Shown here one piece after another: positions 26,299 through 35,164 of a stretch of 64,000 nucleotides of DNA. This DNA is from Pseudocoprococcus catus. Lineage in GTDB: Bacteria; Bacillota; Clostridia; Lachnospirales; Lachnospiraceae. The stretch lies in NCBI RefSeq assembly GCF_902381825.1, contig NZ_LR698973.1, positions 1,274,248 to 1,338,247 of the forward strand, read 5' to 3'. Under the pieces are notes generated by a model. That model saw nothing but the letters and a program-made list of their open reading frames with translations. It searched no databases and was not told the origin of the DNA. Made by a program: the position numbers and the translations under genes. Every line of letters starts with the position of its first letter. Within the stretch, counting starts at the first letter, position 1.

Positions 26299-26365
26299 CG
26301 TAGTTTTTGATTTCGCGCGTTTCAGTTTGTTAATTTATAAAAACTTCTGAACCGCATTCGTAGGT

Positions 26366-27031
26366 TTATTGCTGCGTGTCTGTCTCAGGCCATGGCAGGA
26401 GTGTATTCTGAATTGCTGTCAGAGTATCTTCGGAAATGGTATATAGGCCGTCACTATTCTTTTCTAAGGGGATATCCAATGTTGTGGCTTCACCAAAGGT
26501 CATGTCTGCCAGATGACTTTCAAGGATGGTCAGTATCCCATCAAGATAAGTGTCGTAGTAGGCTTCTTCTGTCAGGTCGGCATAGGAGAAGTCAGCGTTT
26601 TTTTCATTAAAAGAATGAACATAGGCCTGAATGGCATCGTAATTGTCCTTCAGGATATTCAGCGGCCGGATGGACAACTGCACAGTCTGGGGACTGCCGT
26701 CTGAAGCGGGTGTTTCAGCGGTTACCTCATAGCTGGCATTAGCATAGAGCTGGTTCAGCAGAGCGATGATCCGGTCTGTGGTTTCTTCGGATGGCGTGCC
26801 GGCGCCAAAAGCTGTCATAAAAGCTTCCGCAGAGGATGTAAGCCATTGATCACGGTAAAGAGAAACATCCGAGCGGGAGACGCCGGTAAAATCCATATAG
26901 GATGTATAGTTACCTTTGTACAGGGTATCCATGATCGAAGTCACGTAGCCGCTGCTGTCAAAATTGTGCCCGCATCCTGTCAGCATCGCAACCAGCAGAA
27001 GCAGACAGGGCAGAGAATATTTGAATTTCAT
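26366..27031 (-). CDS. Lipoprotein of unknown function
   Basis: 221 residues. Signal peptide with lipobox LTGC (Cys at about residue 20), then a soluble acidic domain of mostly helical character. It would be diacylglyceryl-anchored on the outer face of the membrane. I recognise no characterised family. It resembles the DUF5105-type lipoproteins of gut Clostridia only in general layout. AAAGGAGG is six bases before the ATG at 27031. Confidence 0.75.
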   Translation of the reverse strand: MKFKYSLPCLLLLVAMLTGCGHNFDSSGYVTSIMDTLYKGNYTSYMDFTGVSRSDVSLYRDQWLTSSAEAFMTAFGAGTPSEETTDRIIALLNQLYANASYEVTAETPASDGSPQTVQLSIRPLNILKDNYDAIQAYVHSFNEKNADFSYADLTEEAYYDTYLDGILTILESHLADMTFGEATTLDIPLEKNSDGLYTISEDTLTAIQNTLLPWPETDTQQ

Positions 27032-27062
27032 AAACAACCTCCTTTATCATGCAACACTGCTC

Positions 27063-27092
27063 ATTTTATCATAATTTTATGGGTGATGTGAA
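27063..27092 (-). promoter_or_regulatory. Possible promoter of the lipoprotein gene
   Basis: On the minus strand TTCACA (27092-27087), an 18-base spacer and TAAAAT (27068-27063). Confidence 0.4.
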
Positions 27093-27159
27093 TAAAATAC
27101 CATCAATTTACATAAACTTGTCAATATAAGATAGTCTGACAGGCGTATCGGAGGGAAAC

Positions 27160-27588
27160 ATGGCGGGAAAAGTATGGAAGATAAGTATATGTATGATGCT
27201 GACGGTTTTATTATGTGCATGTACGGGAAATGACATGATGGAAAAAAAGGTGCGGGATTTGGATTTTACAGTTGTAAGTGCAGAGGATATCAGTGAGGAA
27301 CTGAAGTCACATATTGATGAGCGAAAGGAAGAAACCTTTACACTGATTTACAGAGATGGTGAGAATATGTATCTGATTGTCGGATATGGCAGTCAGGAAG
27401 GCGGCGGTTACAGCATTAGAGTTAATGATCTGTATCTGGGAGAGCAGTCAGTCTGTGTCAGTACATCTTTGGAAGGCCCAGGATCCGGCAAAAACACGGA
27501 GAGCGAGATCGGAGCGGGAACTGTATCGTATCCGTACATTGTGATTAAGCTGGAGACATTGGATGCTCCCGTCATTTTTGACATATAG
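27160..27588 (+). CDS. Small lipoprotein with a PrcB-like C-terminal domain
   Basis: 142 residues. Signal peptide with lipobox VLLCAC (Cys at about 21). The C-terminal half, with YLIVGYGSQEGGGYSIRVNDL and then YPYIVIKLE, follows the pattern of PrcB-type domains, which in some bacteria assist a surface protease. No protease gene is adjacent. AGGGAAAC-type Shine-Dalgarno (GGAGGG) precedes the ATG. The domain assignment is from pattern recall and should be taken as probable. Confidence 0.7.
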   Translation: MAGKVWKISICMMLTVLLCACTGNDMMEKKVRDLDFTVVSAEDISEELKSHIDERKEETFTLIYRDGENMYLIVGYGSQEGGGYSIRVNDLYLGEQSVCVSTSLEGPGSGKNTESEIGAGTVSYPYIVIKLETLDAPVIFDI

Positions 27589-27726
27589 AGGCCGGGATAT
27601 ATAGGGAAAATGCTGTCGAATTTTGCGTATACGATGAAATTATGAAGAATAAAGTACTAAAAAAATCGTGAAAATCTACAAAATAAACACGTATATTGAG
27701 AAAAATAAGTCTTTTTACTGTGCAAA

Positions 27727-27755
27727 TTGACTTTTGATGAAAAAAGAGTTAAAAT
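27727..27755 (+). promoter_or_regulatory. Promoter of veg
   Basis: TTGACT (27727-27732), a 17-base spacer and TAAAAT (27750-27755), in an A+T-rich region. It leaves a leader of about 60 bases before the TTG start. Confidence 0.8.
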
Positions 27756-27821
27756 TATTACAGGAGTTTTATACATTATTACCAAACAGTAGTGAAAGTC
27801 CTTTGAAAGAGGTGAACGGAT

Positions 27822-28064
27822 TTGCAGCAGAAAGATATTATGAATGTCAGGAGAGCAGTAGATGCGAATATCGGACGCAGAGTACGTGTGAGAGCGAATA
27901 AAGGCCGTCATAAATACTCAGTTGCCGAAGGTGTGATACAGGAGAGCTATCCAAGCATATTTACGGTAAGAATTAATGCAGATGAAGATAACGCTGAGAG
28001 AGTGGTATCGTATAGCTATACAGATGTTCTGACCCGGGATGTGCAGCTGGTTATTTGCAAGTAA
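27822..28064 (+). CDS. veg: Veg protein
   Basis: 80 residues, the size of Bacillus Veg. The core NVRRAVDANIGRRVRVRANKGR and GVIQESYPSIFTVRI are highly typical. In B. subtilis Veg stimulates biofilm matrix gene expression; in Clostridia the role is not established. Translation begins at TTG 27822, with AGAGGTG nine bases upstream; an internal ATG at 27840 would remove conserved residues. A strong promoter lies upstream. Confidence 0.93.
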   Translation: MQQKDIMNVRRAVDANIGRRVRVRANKGRHKYSVAEGVIQESYPSIFTVRINADEDNAERVVSYSYTDVLTRDVQLVICK

Positions 28065-28143
28065 TCCGCAGATTTCATATATAACGCATAAATCCTTTCT
28101 TACAGGCATATCAATAGGATATGGATGTGAGGAGGGATTTTTT

Positions 28144-29709
28144 ATGTTGACAGATACACAGATGCTGCAGGCGATGCATTTCAGATCCTCAGTGGCTTTA
28201 CAGGTGACACTGGATCAGGATTATAACGTGCCGGATAATAAATCGGACATTGAAAAAGTGATTGTGGAGAACGGCGAAATACAGATACAGAATATAAAGA
28301 CGATGCCGGACAAAATGATTTTAAAAGGCAGTCTGTTCTGGAGAATGGCTTATTTAAAAGATCGCCAGAATTGTACACTGGATCATATGGAAGGTGAACT
28401 GCCTTTTGAAGAAGTTGTCAATATGGACGGTTTGACAGAAGAAGCGAGAATACGGGTGGATTGTGAGATGGAAGATCTGAGAGTGACCATGATCCACAGC
28501 AGGAAAGTCAGTGTCAGATCAGTTGTCAATGTAAAGGTCCATGCGTCTGCGGTGGAAGAGATACCTGTTGTCAGTGAAATATCGGATACAGAGAAACATT
28601 TATGTCTGCAGCGACGGACACTTGATGTCAGTGGGATCGCTGTACGGAAAAAGGACACAATCCGTATACGGGAAGAAATGACGCTCCCGGGTAATAAGGC
28701 CAATATGCTGGAACTGATCTGGGGTGAGGTCCAGAACCGACGCGTGGATATACGGCCCCAGGATGATAAACTGCTGCTGAGGGGAGAGGCTTCTGTATTC
28801 TGTCTTTACAGCGGGGAAAATGAAGAAAATCCTTTTGAATATGCAGAGGCAGATCTGCCATGGCAGGCAGAGCTTCCATGCAGCGGCATGAGAGAAGATA
28901 TGATCGTCAATAGTCATTTACATAAAATCGCACAGTCCCTGGAAATGAAAGCGGATATGGATGGCGAAATGCGTCTGGTGATGGCGGAGATGGTTCTGGA
29001 GATTGATCTTGAAGCGTATGAAGAGAAAAAACTGCAGACTGTATCGGATGTGTACAGTCTGAAACGTCAGTTGGTGCCGGTTTATCAGGAGGCAGCGATG
29101 CGCCGGGTATGCATTCGCAATCAGACAGAGTGTAAGTTGTATGAAAAGGTTCGCATGCCGGGAGAACATGCCGGGGTTCTGCAGCTTTGTCATCCATGGG
29201 CAGAAATCAGGATGGACCGTCTGGAACTGACGGAAGAAGGTATAAGGGCAGAGGGTGTGGCGGATGTGCATATTCTCTATGTTAATGAGGATGACCATCT
29301 GCCCCTGGATATTGCCGGTGTGATGATCCCTTTTGCCTGTATGATTGAGACCGGTGTATTGCCGAAGGATGTTTGTTTTGAAGTGCAGCCGTATCTGGAT
29401 CAGATCAGTGCCGTGATGGCGGGCGGTGATACGGCAGAGGTGAAAATGACGGTTCGCCTGGATACCCTGGTCTGCCAATATATGACGATCCATGTGATGA
29501 CGGAAATCTCTGAGGGTGAGGCCAATGACAGATATATGGAATCTCTGCCGAATATGACAGGCTATGTTGTTAAAAAGGGTGATACATTATTTTCCCTGGG
29601 GAAACAGTTTTGTACAACAGCCCAGGAAATCCGGCGGCTGAATCATATTGAAAAGGAAGAGATCTCTGAGGGGGAACGTCTGCTGATCATGAAACAGATG
29701 AGTTTTTGA
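28144..29709 (+). CDS. SPOCS (DUF3794) and LysM domain protein
   Basis: 521 residues. The N-terminal half contains repeated DUF3794/SPOCS beta modules (for example PDNKSDIEKVIVENGEI and VKVHASAVEEIPVVSEI). The C-terminus is a single LysM domain, GYVVKKGDTLFSLGKQFCTTAQEIRRLN. Family members such as SafA-like and SpoVID-like coat morphogens are made in sporulation and sit on the forespore surface or cortex. The frame extends to 28039, but GAGGAGGG directly before the ATG at 28144 fixes the start. It lies between veg and ispE, a common order in Clostridia. Confidence 0.9.
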   Translation: MLTDTQMLQAMHFRSSVALQVTLDQDYNVPDNKSDIEKVIVENGEIQIQNIKTMPDKMILKGSLFWRMAYLKDRQNCTLDHMEGELPFEEVVNMDGLTEEARIRVDCEMEDLRVTMIHSRKVSVRSVVNVKVHASAVEEIPVVSEISDTEKHLCLQRRTLDVSGIAVRKKDTIRIREEMTLPGNKANMLELIWGEVQNRRVDIRPQDDKLLLRGEASVFCLYSGENEENPFEYAEADLPWQAELPCSGMREDMIVNSHLHKIAQSLEMKADMDGEMRLVMAEMVLEIDLEAYEEKKLQTVSDVYSLKRQLVPVYQEAAMRRVCIRNQTECKLYEKVRMPGEHAGVLQLCHPWAEIRMDRLELTEEGIRAEGVADVHILYVNEDDHLPLDIAGVMIPFACMIETGVLPKDVCFEVQPYLDQISAVMAGGDTAEVKMTVRLDTLVCQYMTIHVMTEISEGEANDRYMESLPNMTGYVVKKGDTLFSLGKQFCTTAQEIRRLNHIEKEEISEGERLLIMKQMSF

Positions 29710-29729
29710 AAGATTCCGAAAAAAAGTTA

Positions 29730-29758
29730 TTGCAAAATTGCAGATTGTATTTTACAAT
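29730..29758 (+). promoter_or_regulatory. Promoter of the ispE-gntR pair
   Basis: TTGCAA (29730-29735), a 17-base spacer and TACAAT (29753-29758). Confidence 0.55.
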
Positions 29759-29762
29759 TATA

Positions 29763-29780
29763 TTGTATACACGATACACA
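29763..29780 (+). promoter_or_regulatory. Candidate GntR-type operator at the ispE start site
   Basis: TTGTATACA (29763-29771), including palindromic GTATAC, with the dyad TGTAT-N5-ATACA (29764-29778). It lies directly after the predicted -10. FCD-type GntR proteins often bind TTGTATACAA-like sites, and one such gene ends this operon. Confidence 0.45.
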
Positions 29781-29839
29781 GAGACATACATAAGATGGGA
29801 GTTGAAACCACCTCTAAGGGGAATACAGGGGGAATCATT

Positions 29840-30742
29840 ATGGATACGATCAGACTAAAAGCCAGAGCGAAGATCAATCTTGGATTAGATGTGGTCAGAC
29901 GCAGAGAAGACGGCTATCATGAAGTTCGAATGGTTATGCAGATGCTGAAGCTGTATGATCAGATTGATATAGAGAAAACAGAGACACCGGGCATCCGGCT
30001 GACATGCAATTTATCCTTCCTGCCGACGGATGAGCGCAATATTGCCTACAAAGCGGCGAAGGTTATGATGGAGCAGTTTGACATAAAGCAGGGTGTCTGT
30101 ATCCGCATTGAGAAGCATATACCGGTGGCTGCGGGAATGGCAGGCGGAAGTACGGATTGTGCTGCTGTTTTATACGGTATGAATAAGCTCTTTGATTTGC
30201 AGCTGAGCCAGAAGAAGCTCAGGGAGATCGGCGTGAAGCTGGGGGCAGATGTTCCGTATTGTCTGATGCGCCGCACTGCATTGTCGGAAGGAATTGGTGA
30301 GATCCTGACGCCGGTTGCGCCGCTTCCAGATTGTCCGATTTTAATTGCGAAACCATCCATCAGTGTGTCCACCCGTTATGTTTATGAGCATCTGAAATTG
30401 AATGAAGAGACCCTGCATCCGGATGTGGATGGTATTGTATCAGCGCTGAAGGCGAAGGATCTTTATGGTGTCACGGATCGTCTTGGCAATGTACTTGAGA
30501 CTGTGACGATTCCGGAACATCCGGTCATTGCAGATATCAAGCAGCAGATGATGCAGTCGGGGGCAGTGAATGCTTTGATGAGCGGTAGCGGACCGACTGT
30601 ATTCGGTATTTTTGATGATGAAGACAAGGCGAAGAAAGCCTTTGAAGATATGAAAGCAAGCGGCTTGGCGAGACAGATTTATCTGACCAGACCATTTAAT
30701 CAGAAAATAAAAAGCACACGTAAGAATCAAAGAAAGAGGTAG
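29840..30742 (+). CDS. ispE: 4-diphosphocytidyl-2-C-methyl-D-erythritol kinase
   Basis: 300 residues of the GHMP kinase fold. Phosphorylates CDP-methylerythritol in the non-mevalonate isoprenoid pathway. The N-terminus KARAKINLGLDV carries the catalytic lysine region, PVAAGMAGGSTDCAA is the ATP-binding glycine loop, and LMSGSGPTVFG-type motif 3 appears near the C-terminus. The frame can be read from 29738, but GGGGGA before the ATG at 29840 and the family N-terminus set the start. Five bases separate it from the GntR gene. Confidence 0.95.
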   Translation: MDTIRLKARAKINLGLDVVRRREDGYHEVRMVMQMLKLYDQIDIEKTETPGIRLTCNLSFLPTDERNIAYKAAKVMMEQFDIKQGVCIRIEKHIPVAAGMAGGSTDCAAVLYGMNKLFDLQLSQKKLREIGVKLGADVPYCLMRRTALSEGIGEILTPVAPLPDCPILIAKPSISVSTRYVYEHLKLNEETLHPDVDGIVSALKAKDLYGVTDRLGNVLETVTIPEHPVIADIKQQMMQSGAVNALMSGSGPTVFGIFDDEDKAKKAFEDMKASGLARQIYLTRPFNQKIKSTRKNQRKR

Positions 30743-30747
30743 GCAGG

Positions 30748-31422
30748 ATGAAGGACTTTGAAATGACAATTGATGAATATCTCCCATTAAGAGATGTTGT
30801 ATTTAATACATTGAGAAGAGCGATTCTCAAAGGAGAACTGGAACCGGGAGAACGTCTGATGGAGATTGCACTGGCCAACAAGCTGGGAGTCAGCCGAACA
30901 CCGATCCGTGAAGCAATTCGTAAGCTGGAGCTGGAAGGCCTTGTTGTGATGATCCCGAGAAAAGGTGCAGAGGTTGCACGGATTACAGAGAAGGATCTGA
31001 GAGATGTATTGGAAGTCCGTACTTCCCTCGAGAAATTGGCGATCGAGCTTGCCTGTGACAGAATTACAGAAGATGATATCCATGATCTGAAGCTTGCATG
31101 TAAGGATTTTGAAGAGTCTTTTGGTAAGGATGATCTGACAACCATCGCAGAGAAGGATGTGGCTTTCCATGATATTATTTTCAGATCAACGAAGAATGCC
31201 AGACTGATCCAGATTTTGAATAATCTCCGGGAACAGATGTATCGTTACCGTCTGGAATATCTGAAGGATACACAGTCCCATGACAGACTGGTGGAAGAGC
31301 ATCAGAGGATTGTGGATGCCATCATTGACAAGAACAAAGAAGAGGCAGTTCGCCTGATCCAGGAACATATTTATATCCAGGAGCTGACGGTAATCAAGAA
31401 GCTTCAGGAGCAGGAAGCATAA
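30748..31422 (+). CDS. GntR family regulator, FCD (FadR-like) subfamily
   Basis: 224 residues. The N-terminal winged helix is clear: LRRAILKGELEPGERLMEIALANKLGVSRTPIREAIRKLE at about residues 15-55. The C-terminal all-helical FCD effector domain carries the metal-binding acid/histidine pattern (FHDIIFRSTKN, RLVEEHQRIVDAI, IQEHI). It would bind a small carboxylate and act on DNA as a dimer. Co-transcribed with ispE; a TTGTATACA-like site at their promoter makes autoregulation likely but unproven. Confidence 0.93.
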   Translation: MKDFEMTIDEYLPLRDVVFNTLRRAILKGELEPGERLMEIALANKLGVSRTPIREAIRKLELEGLVVMIPRKGAEVARITEKDLRDVLEVRTSLEKLAIELACDRITEDDIHDLKLACKDFEESFGKDDLTTIAEKDVAFHDIIFRSTKNARLIQILNNLREQMYRYRLEYLKDTQSHDRLVEEHQRIVDAIIDKNKEEAVRLIQEHIYIQELTVIKKLQEQEA

Positions 31423-31441
31423 AAAAGCAGCATTTGCAGAG

Positions 31442-31493
31442 AATAAAGATATTGCAGCAGACAATGGTCTGCTTGCGGTATCTTTATTTTTTT
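31442..31493 (+). terminator. Intrinsic terminator between gntR and gerA
   Basis: AATAAAGATA and an inner GCAGAC pair with GTCTGC and TATCTTTATT; a run of T follows (31484-31493). The gerA Shine-Dalgarno starts right after it. Confidence 0.85.
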
Positions 31494-31506
31494 AGGAGGC
31501 TTTGGA

Positions 31507-33003
31507 ATGCACAATAAGATTGAAACAGAGCTGGAAACAAATATCCGGTATATAGAATCCCGTTTTGAAGGCTGTGCCGATGCCGTCATGCGCCGGATTC
31601 TGGTGGGTGATGAAAAGCTGGGAATGTATGTTGTTTATATGGATTCCATGTATGACCGGGATTTTATAGATGGTGTTGTGCTGAAAAGTCTCCTTTTTGA
31701 TCGGATACAGCTGCCAGATCAAAATGCCGGGCAGGTTATTTTTAATAAATATCTGGCGACAGCAGATGTGAAGGAAACCAATCGGATGGAGATGCTGATC
31801 GATGAGGTCCTCAAAGGCAATACGGCGATTCTCATTGACGGCATGGCAAAGGCCATGATTGTTTCCAGTAAGAATCTGCCGGGGCGCGGGGTATCAGAGG
31901 CGGAAACAGAAGTGTCTGTCAGAGGTTCCAAGGAAAGCTTTACGGAATCTTTCAGGGTGAATACCGTGCTGATTCGGCGGCGGATCAGAGATACACGGCT
32001 GAAGAGCCGGCAGATGACCATCGGTGTCCGTTCAAAAACAGATGTGGCGTTGATGTATATGGAGGATCTGGTACGGCCGGAAATGCTTAAGCAGGTTATC
32101 AGAAAGCTGGAGAGTTTCAAAATTGATGCAATCCTTGACAGCAGTTATCTGGAATCCCTGACGGAAGAAAAATGGTACTCGCCGTTTCCTCAGTATCAGT
32201 CCACAGAACGGCCGGATAAGGCGGCCTCAGCCCTTTTAGAGGGCCGTATTGTGTTGGTTGTGGACAATTCCCCCATGGTTCTTTTGCTGCCGACTGTGTT
32301 TGCATGCTTTTTTCAGGCATCGGATGACTACTATGACCGTTGGGATGCAGCGAATTTCGTACGGATACTGCGTTATGCGGCGGCATTTTTTGCAGTTCTT
32401 TTGCCGGGAATGTATATTGCACTGGCAGGCTTTCATCCGGAGGCACTGCCGCTGAGTTTTGCACTGAGTTTTGCGGCTTCCAGGGAGGGTGTTCCGTTTA
32501 CGCTGCCGGTGGAGGTGGTTGTGATGGAGCTGGCATTTGAATTGCTGCGGGAGGCAGGCATCAGGCTGCCGGGACCTATGGGGAGTACTTTGGGGATTGT
32601 CGGCGGTCTGATTATCGGTCAGGCGGCGGTTGATGCGCATATTGTCAGTCCGGTGGTTGTTATTCTTGTGGCTCTGACTGCGTTGTCTGCTTTTACTATT
32701 CCGAATGATCTGTTTGCATCTGCATTTCGGATGATTAAATTTTATTTTATTGCTGCAGCATCCATAGGCGGTTTTGTGGGACTGACAGCGGCCGTACTGA
32801 CCGTATTGACCCATCTGTCCGGTCTGAAAAGTTTTGGTATTCCCTATATGCTGCCCTTTGTTTCGGCAGAGATGGCTCCGAAAGGCAAGTGGCAGGACAA
32901 TATCTGGCGTATGCCATTAGGAAAAATGTATGAGCGACCGTATTTTACCCGGAAAGGACACAGACGCAGACTGAGAAAGGAGAAGAAAAATGATATCAGA
33001 TAA
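31507..33003 (+). CDS. Spore germination receptor A subunit (GerA family)
   Basis: 498 residues. The N-terminal half is soluble and mixed (NIRYIESRFEGCADAVMRRI, then LIDEVLKGNTAILIDG, RGSKESFTESFRVNTVLIRRRIRD). From about residue 255 there are several membrane helices, with ALSFAASREGVPFTLPVEVVVMELAFELLREAGIRLP a hallmark of GerA/SpoVAF proteins. It would sit in the spore inner membrane and take part in nutrient-triggered germination. AGGAGG is nine bases before the ATG. It overlaps the next gene by 14 bases. No separate GerC gene follows; see the fusion gene. Confidence 0.94.
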   Translation: MHNKIETELETNIRYIESRFEGCADAVMRRILVGDEKLGMYVVYMDSMYDRDFIDGVVLKSLLFDRIQLPDQNAGQVIFNKYLATADVKETNRMEMLIDEVLKGNTAILIDGMAKAMIVSSKNLPGRGVSEAETEVSVRGSKESFTESFRVNTVLIRRRIRDTRLKSRQMTIGVRSKTDVALMYMEDLVRPEMLKQVIRKLESFKIDAILDSSYLESLTEEKWYSPFPQYQSTERPDKAASALLEGRIVLVVDNSPMVLLLPTVFACFFQASDDYYDRWDAANFVRILRYAAAFFAVLLPGMYIALAGFHPEALPLSFALSFAASREGVPFTLPVEVVVMELAFELLREAGIRLPGPMGSTLGIVGGLIIGQAAVDAHIVSPVVVILVALTALSAFTIPNDLFASAFRMIKFYFIAAASIGGFVGLTAAVLTVLTHLSGLKSFGIPYMLPFVSAEMAPKGKWQDNIWRMPLGKMYERPYFTRKGHRRRLRKEKKNDIR

Positions 33004-34555
33004 TCAGATGATCTCCGGGCGTCAGGCATCCTGGATCTTTATGCTGGATATGCTGGCAGCGGGGCTTTTTTCACTGACAGCAGCAAAGGAACAAGCTTCA
33101 TCGCTGACAATGCTTGTGGGCAGTCTGCTGACAATTGGTCTCGTGTTGATTTATTATAAGGCATCTTTTTGTATGTTTGATCAGTATGAAAAAAAGACAG
33201 GCATCCGACTCTCAGAAGAAAAACTGCCGGGAATACTCTGCCTGCTGTGGCTGATTTTTTATCTGGCAGGACTGATATGGGCTTTGCGTTTTTATTGCGC
33301 TGTGATCGCAGACAGAATACCGGTTGCGTATGGCCGTGTGCTGCCCATCATTTTTCTGATGGCAGCGTTGATTTATGGCGCCGAAAAAGGTATGGAGGTG
33401 CGGGGGAGAATGTCAGAACTCATGGGATGGCTGATCTGTCTGCCGTTGATCCTTCTTTTTATATTTGGTCTGCAGCAGGTGATCCAAAGCGGCTGCTGGC
33501 AGTATCTGATGGTTGAAAGCGTGAAACAGGAAGGTGGCATCAACCTGCTCCTGATGCTGAAAAACGGTTTGGCCGGTGCGGCCTTTTTTCTGCTGAGTGA
33601 CCAGCCGCTGCTGTTGTGGCGGTGCATTCAAAGACAGAACCGGCGAAAAGGCATCTATCCGGTGGCCTTTGCCGGTGCAGGACTCATGCTGTTGTTTAGT
33701 ACAGGGCTGACAGTCTGTCTGCTGAGTCCGGAGGGCATTGCGGGTGAGCGGTATCCCTTTGGGGTGGTGCTGCAGCTGGTCCGATTTCCAGGAAACTTCA
33801 TCTCACGTTATGATATCTTCTTTGTCATGCTGTGGATGATGAGTTTTTTTGTTTTTGCCGGCGGCATGCTGATACATCTGACAGTGGCTGCAAAAGGACT
33901 GATCCGGACAGACAATAAAGATGCAAAAATGGATAGAAAACTGGCACTGCTTTTTGGGATATTGATCACAGCGGGCCTTCTATGCGGCTGTTATGCAGAG
34001 CGGGAGCCTCAAAACCGCAATTATATTATGTGTATGGGCATAGACAGTGATCCGAAGGGCGGTTTAAAAATCAGTTATGGTTTTCCGGATCTTTCTGCTC
34101 TGACAGGGACGGATGCAGGGGAGGCTGAGCCGATGCGGGTAATTGCGGCTGCATCTGTTTCAGAAGCATCGGAACTTCTGAATGCATCCTCGGATAAAAC
34201 AACGGATTACAGCCAGATGCCTGTTATTTTGATGGGAAAAGATTTATTTGAGGATCAGGAAAAAAGAAGCCAGGTGATGAATGAACTGGCAGATGAAAAG
34301 ACCATACGAAGAACGGCACTTATTGCTCGTGCCGAACATACTGCAGAAGATATTTTACAGCTGGATGACGATGTGCATGGCTCTGTTGGGGTTTTTATCT
34401 ATGAACTCTGCCAGAATAATTATGAAAATAAAGGCTGTACCATGAGTATTCTGGAAAATTTTATCGGCGGCAGGGCAGGAGATGAAACCGTGATCCCTGT
34501 GTTTGAAAATAACAGCGGTATTCCGGAAATAATCGAACTAATTAGCTATAAATAA
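32990..34555 (+). CDS. Spore germination GerB permease fused to a GerC-like lipoprotein domain
   Basis: 521 residues. Residues 1-310 form a GerAB-type permease with about ten hydrophobic helices. At residue 314 the sequence restarts like a GerC protein: MDRKLALLFGILITAGLLCGC, a signal-peptide-like helix and lipobox, followed by NYIMCMGIDSDPKGGLKISYGFPDL and a domain ending at 521. A normal GerC is about 350-400 residues, so only its N-terminal domain is present. No Shine-Dalgarno precedes Met314, and the frame is continuous, so I read this as a true fusion; internal initiation cannot be excluded. AAAGGAG is upstream of the ATG at 32990, which overlaps gerA. Confidence 0.85.
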   Translation: MISDNQMISGRQASWIFMLDMLAAGLFSLTAAKEQASSLTMLVGSLLTIGLVLIYYKASFCMFDQYEKKTGIRLSEEKLPGILCLLWLIFYLAGLIWALRFYCAVIADRIPVAYGRVLPIIFLMAALIYGAEKGMEVRGRMSELMGWLICLPLILLFIFGLQQVIQSGCWQYLMVESVKQEGGINLLLMLKNGLAGAAFFLLSDQPLLLWRCIQRQNRRKGIYPVAFAGAGLMLLFSTGLTVCLLSPEGIAGERYPFGVVLQLVRFPGNFISRYDIFFVMLWMMSFFVFAGGMLIHLTVAAKGLIRTDNKDAKMDRKLALLFGILITAGLLCGCYAEREPQNRNYIMCMGIDSDPKGGLKISYGFPDLSALTGTDAGEAEPMRVIAAASVSEASELLNASSDKTTDYSQMPVILMGKDLFEDQEKRSQVMNELADEKTIRRTALIARAEHTAEDILQLDDDVHGSVGVFIYELCQNNYENKGCTMSILENFIGGRAGDETVIPVFENNSGIPEIIELISYK

Positions 34556-34575
34556 TTCAAAAACAGAGAAAGATA

Positions 34576-34584
34576 TGGTATAAT
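34576..34584 (+). promoter_or_regulatory. Extended -10 promoter for the DUF1934 operon
   Basis: TGG directly followed by perfect TATAAT (34579-34584). The -35 region is poor. The leader to the start codon would be about 113 bases. Confidence 0.45.
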
Positions 34585-34703
34585 TTCAATATAGGCTTTT
34601 ATTTCCATGTGTCATTTCCAACATGATGCAGTCTGTGAAAATTGTACGCAGAGTGAATGAAATAGCCGGGACAGAATAACGTCTGAAAGAGAAAGGAATT
34701 GCT

Positions 34704-35147
34704 ATGACAGAGAACGTCATTTTGACAGTCAGAGGCCACCAGACAGATCTCGGTGAAGATGCAACTACCGAGTTGATCGCCGGGGCGGCTTATTACTATA
34801 GAAACGGCAAACATTATATTCTGTATGATGAGATTGATCCTGAAAGCGGTGAGCAGTCAGGCAATACGATCAAGATCGGCGAGGATAGAGTAGACGTGAT
34901 CCGACGCGGTGCGGGCAAGGTCCATATGGTATTTGAGAAGGAGAAGCAGATTTCTTCCCAGTACCATACACCGGCCGGAGTCATCCAGATGGAGATATTT
35001 ACATCCAGACTGCGGACAAGGCAGGAAGGGGAGAACATTGAGACAGAGATTGTCTATGATCTTCATATGAATGATGTATTTATTTCAGAATGTCGTGTTG
35101 TGATCAGGGTTGCGTCTAAAGAGAAGGCCGAGCTGCATATAATATAA
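34704..35147 (+). CDS. DUF1934 beta-barrel protein
   Basis: 147 residues. Pattern of the YwiB/DUF1934 family: VILTVRGHQ, AAYYYRNGKHYILYDE, VIRRGAGKVHMVFEKEKQISSQYHTPAG and VYDLHMNDVFISECRVVIRV. These are small calycin-like cytoplasmic proteins of unknown function, widely conserved in Firmicutes. GAAAGGAA-type Shine-Dalgarno precedes the ATG. It is followed 17 bases later by a DUF3783 gene. Confidence 0.88.
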   Translation: MTENVILTVRGHQTDLGEDATTELIAGAAYYYRNGKHYILYDEIDPESGEQSGNTIKIGEDRVDVIRRGAGKVHMVFEKEKQISSQYHTPAGVIQMEIFTSRLRTRQEGENIETEIVYDLHMNDVFISECRVVIRVASKEKAELHII

Positions 35148-35164
35148 TATAGGAGTAACAGAAG

